In this document: piece by piece, positions 5,782 through 6,018 of the stretch | Layout of the letters: each line of letters starts with the position of its first letter | Position numbering within the stretch: the first letter of the stretch is position 1 | DNA from: Candidatus Omnitrophota bacterium | GTDB taxonomy: Bacteria > Omnitrophota > Gorgyraeia > Gygaellales > Profunditerraquicolaceae | DNA length: 6,018 nucleotides | Direction of reading: 5' to 3' | Assembly (NCBI GenBank): GCA_018818365.1 | Contig: JAHISH010000094.1 | Span: 1 to 6,018, forward strand | Made by a program: the position numbers and the translations under genes | The notes under the pieces: generated by a model | What the model was told of the DNA's origin: nothing | The model's input: only the letters and a program-made list of their open reading frames with translations | The model's database searches: none

Positions 5782-6018
5782 TTAAGTAATTTCTAAAATG
5801 TGTTGACGAAGCTTACAGGCAGAATCGTGAAATCTATTATTCTCTTCGGGATTCAGATCCAATTCAATGACCTTTTCGATCCCGCTTCTTCCGATGACGC
5901 AGGGTACTCCGATACAGATATCATTTAATCCGTATTCACCCCGTAGCAGCGTACAGACTCCCATGGGCTTCTGTGCATTTTGCACAATCATCTTCACGAG
6001 GGCAGCAATCGCCGCAGA
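5782..6018 (-). CDS. mdh: Malate/lactate-type dehydrogenase, C-terminal end only
   Basis: The frame is open to the window edge and gives the last 78 residues. SAAIAALVKMI, RGEYGLNDICIGVPCVIGRSGIEKVIELDLNPEE and a closing helix are typical of the C-terminal catalytic domain of the LDH/MDH family: the GEYG...GVP block and the IEKVIEL(D/E)L(N/T)xEE block. LDH-like malate dehydrogenase is the favoured call from the form of this end, but malate and lactate enzymes differ at residues upstream of the window edge, so specificity is not settled. It is 9 nt before lpd and therefore probably in the same operon, placing NAD-linked keto-acid metabolism next to lipoyl chemistry. Confidence 0.85.
   Translation of the reverse strand, partial: SAAIAALVKMIVQNAQKPMGVCTLLRGEYGLNDICIGVPCVIGRSGIEKVIELDLNPEENNRFHDSACKLRQHILEIT

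Overview
The window is a densely packed bacterial segment in which every supported gene lies on the minus strand, so transcription runs from position 6018 toward position 1. The base composition is moderate by eye and intergenic gaps are very short. The large membrane sensor at the left end, with its motif LKYRLMDITVAITRT and a following hydrophobic pair, resembles sensors I associate with uncultured PVC-group bacteria such as Omnitrophota. That taxonomic guess is an inference from recall and is weak.

Right half (6018 to about 3506): a central-carbon and lipoate operon. It starts with the C-terminal end of a malate/lactate-type dehydrogenase that runs off the window. Next come dihydrolipoamide dehydrogenase (lpd), octanoyltransferase (lipB) and a free-standing single lipoyl domain protein. 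Gaps are 9, 6 and 20 nt. The operon closes at a strong 13-bp stem terminator with flanking A and T runs (3506-3540), which could work in both directions. LipB would put the octanoyl precursor of lipoate on the lipoyl domain, and Lpd would reoxidise the reduced dihydrolipoyl arm. The E1 and catalytic E2 partners and LipA are not in the window.

Intergenic region (3305-3580): it holds the terminator, a row of smaller hairpins (3410-3487), and a good sigma70-type promoter (TTGACA, 17 bp, TATATA) reading leftward at 3371-3343.

Left half (3304 to 1): a second operon of four tightly coupled genes. A 74-residue excisionase-type helix-turn-helix protein comes first. It is followed 10 nt later by a divergent relative of long-chain acyl-ACP reductase (shikimate-dehydrogenase-like fold). 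An ATGA overlap leads into a class I SAM methyltransferase that looks like the PhcB family (3-hydroxy fatty acid methyl ester synthesis). One nt later starts a polytopic membrane sensor with a GAF-like region, cut by the window edge and probably a histidine kinase. A PhcB-like methyltransferase followed by a membrane sensor recalls the phcB-phcS quorum-sensing pair of Ralstonia. With an acyl-ACP-reductase relative upstream, this operon is a candidate fatty-acid-derived signal production and sensing cassette, and it is the most interesting feature of the window.
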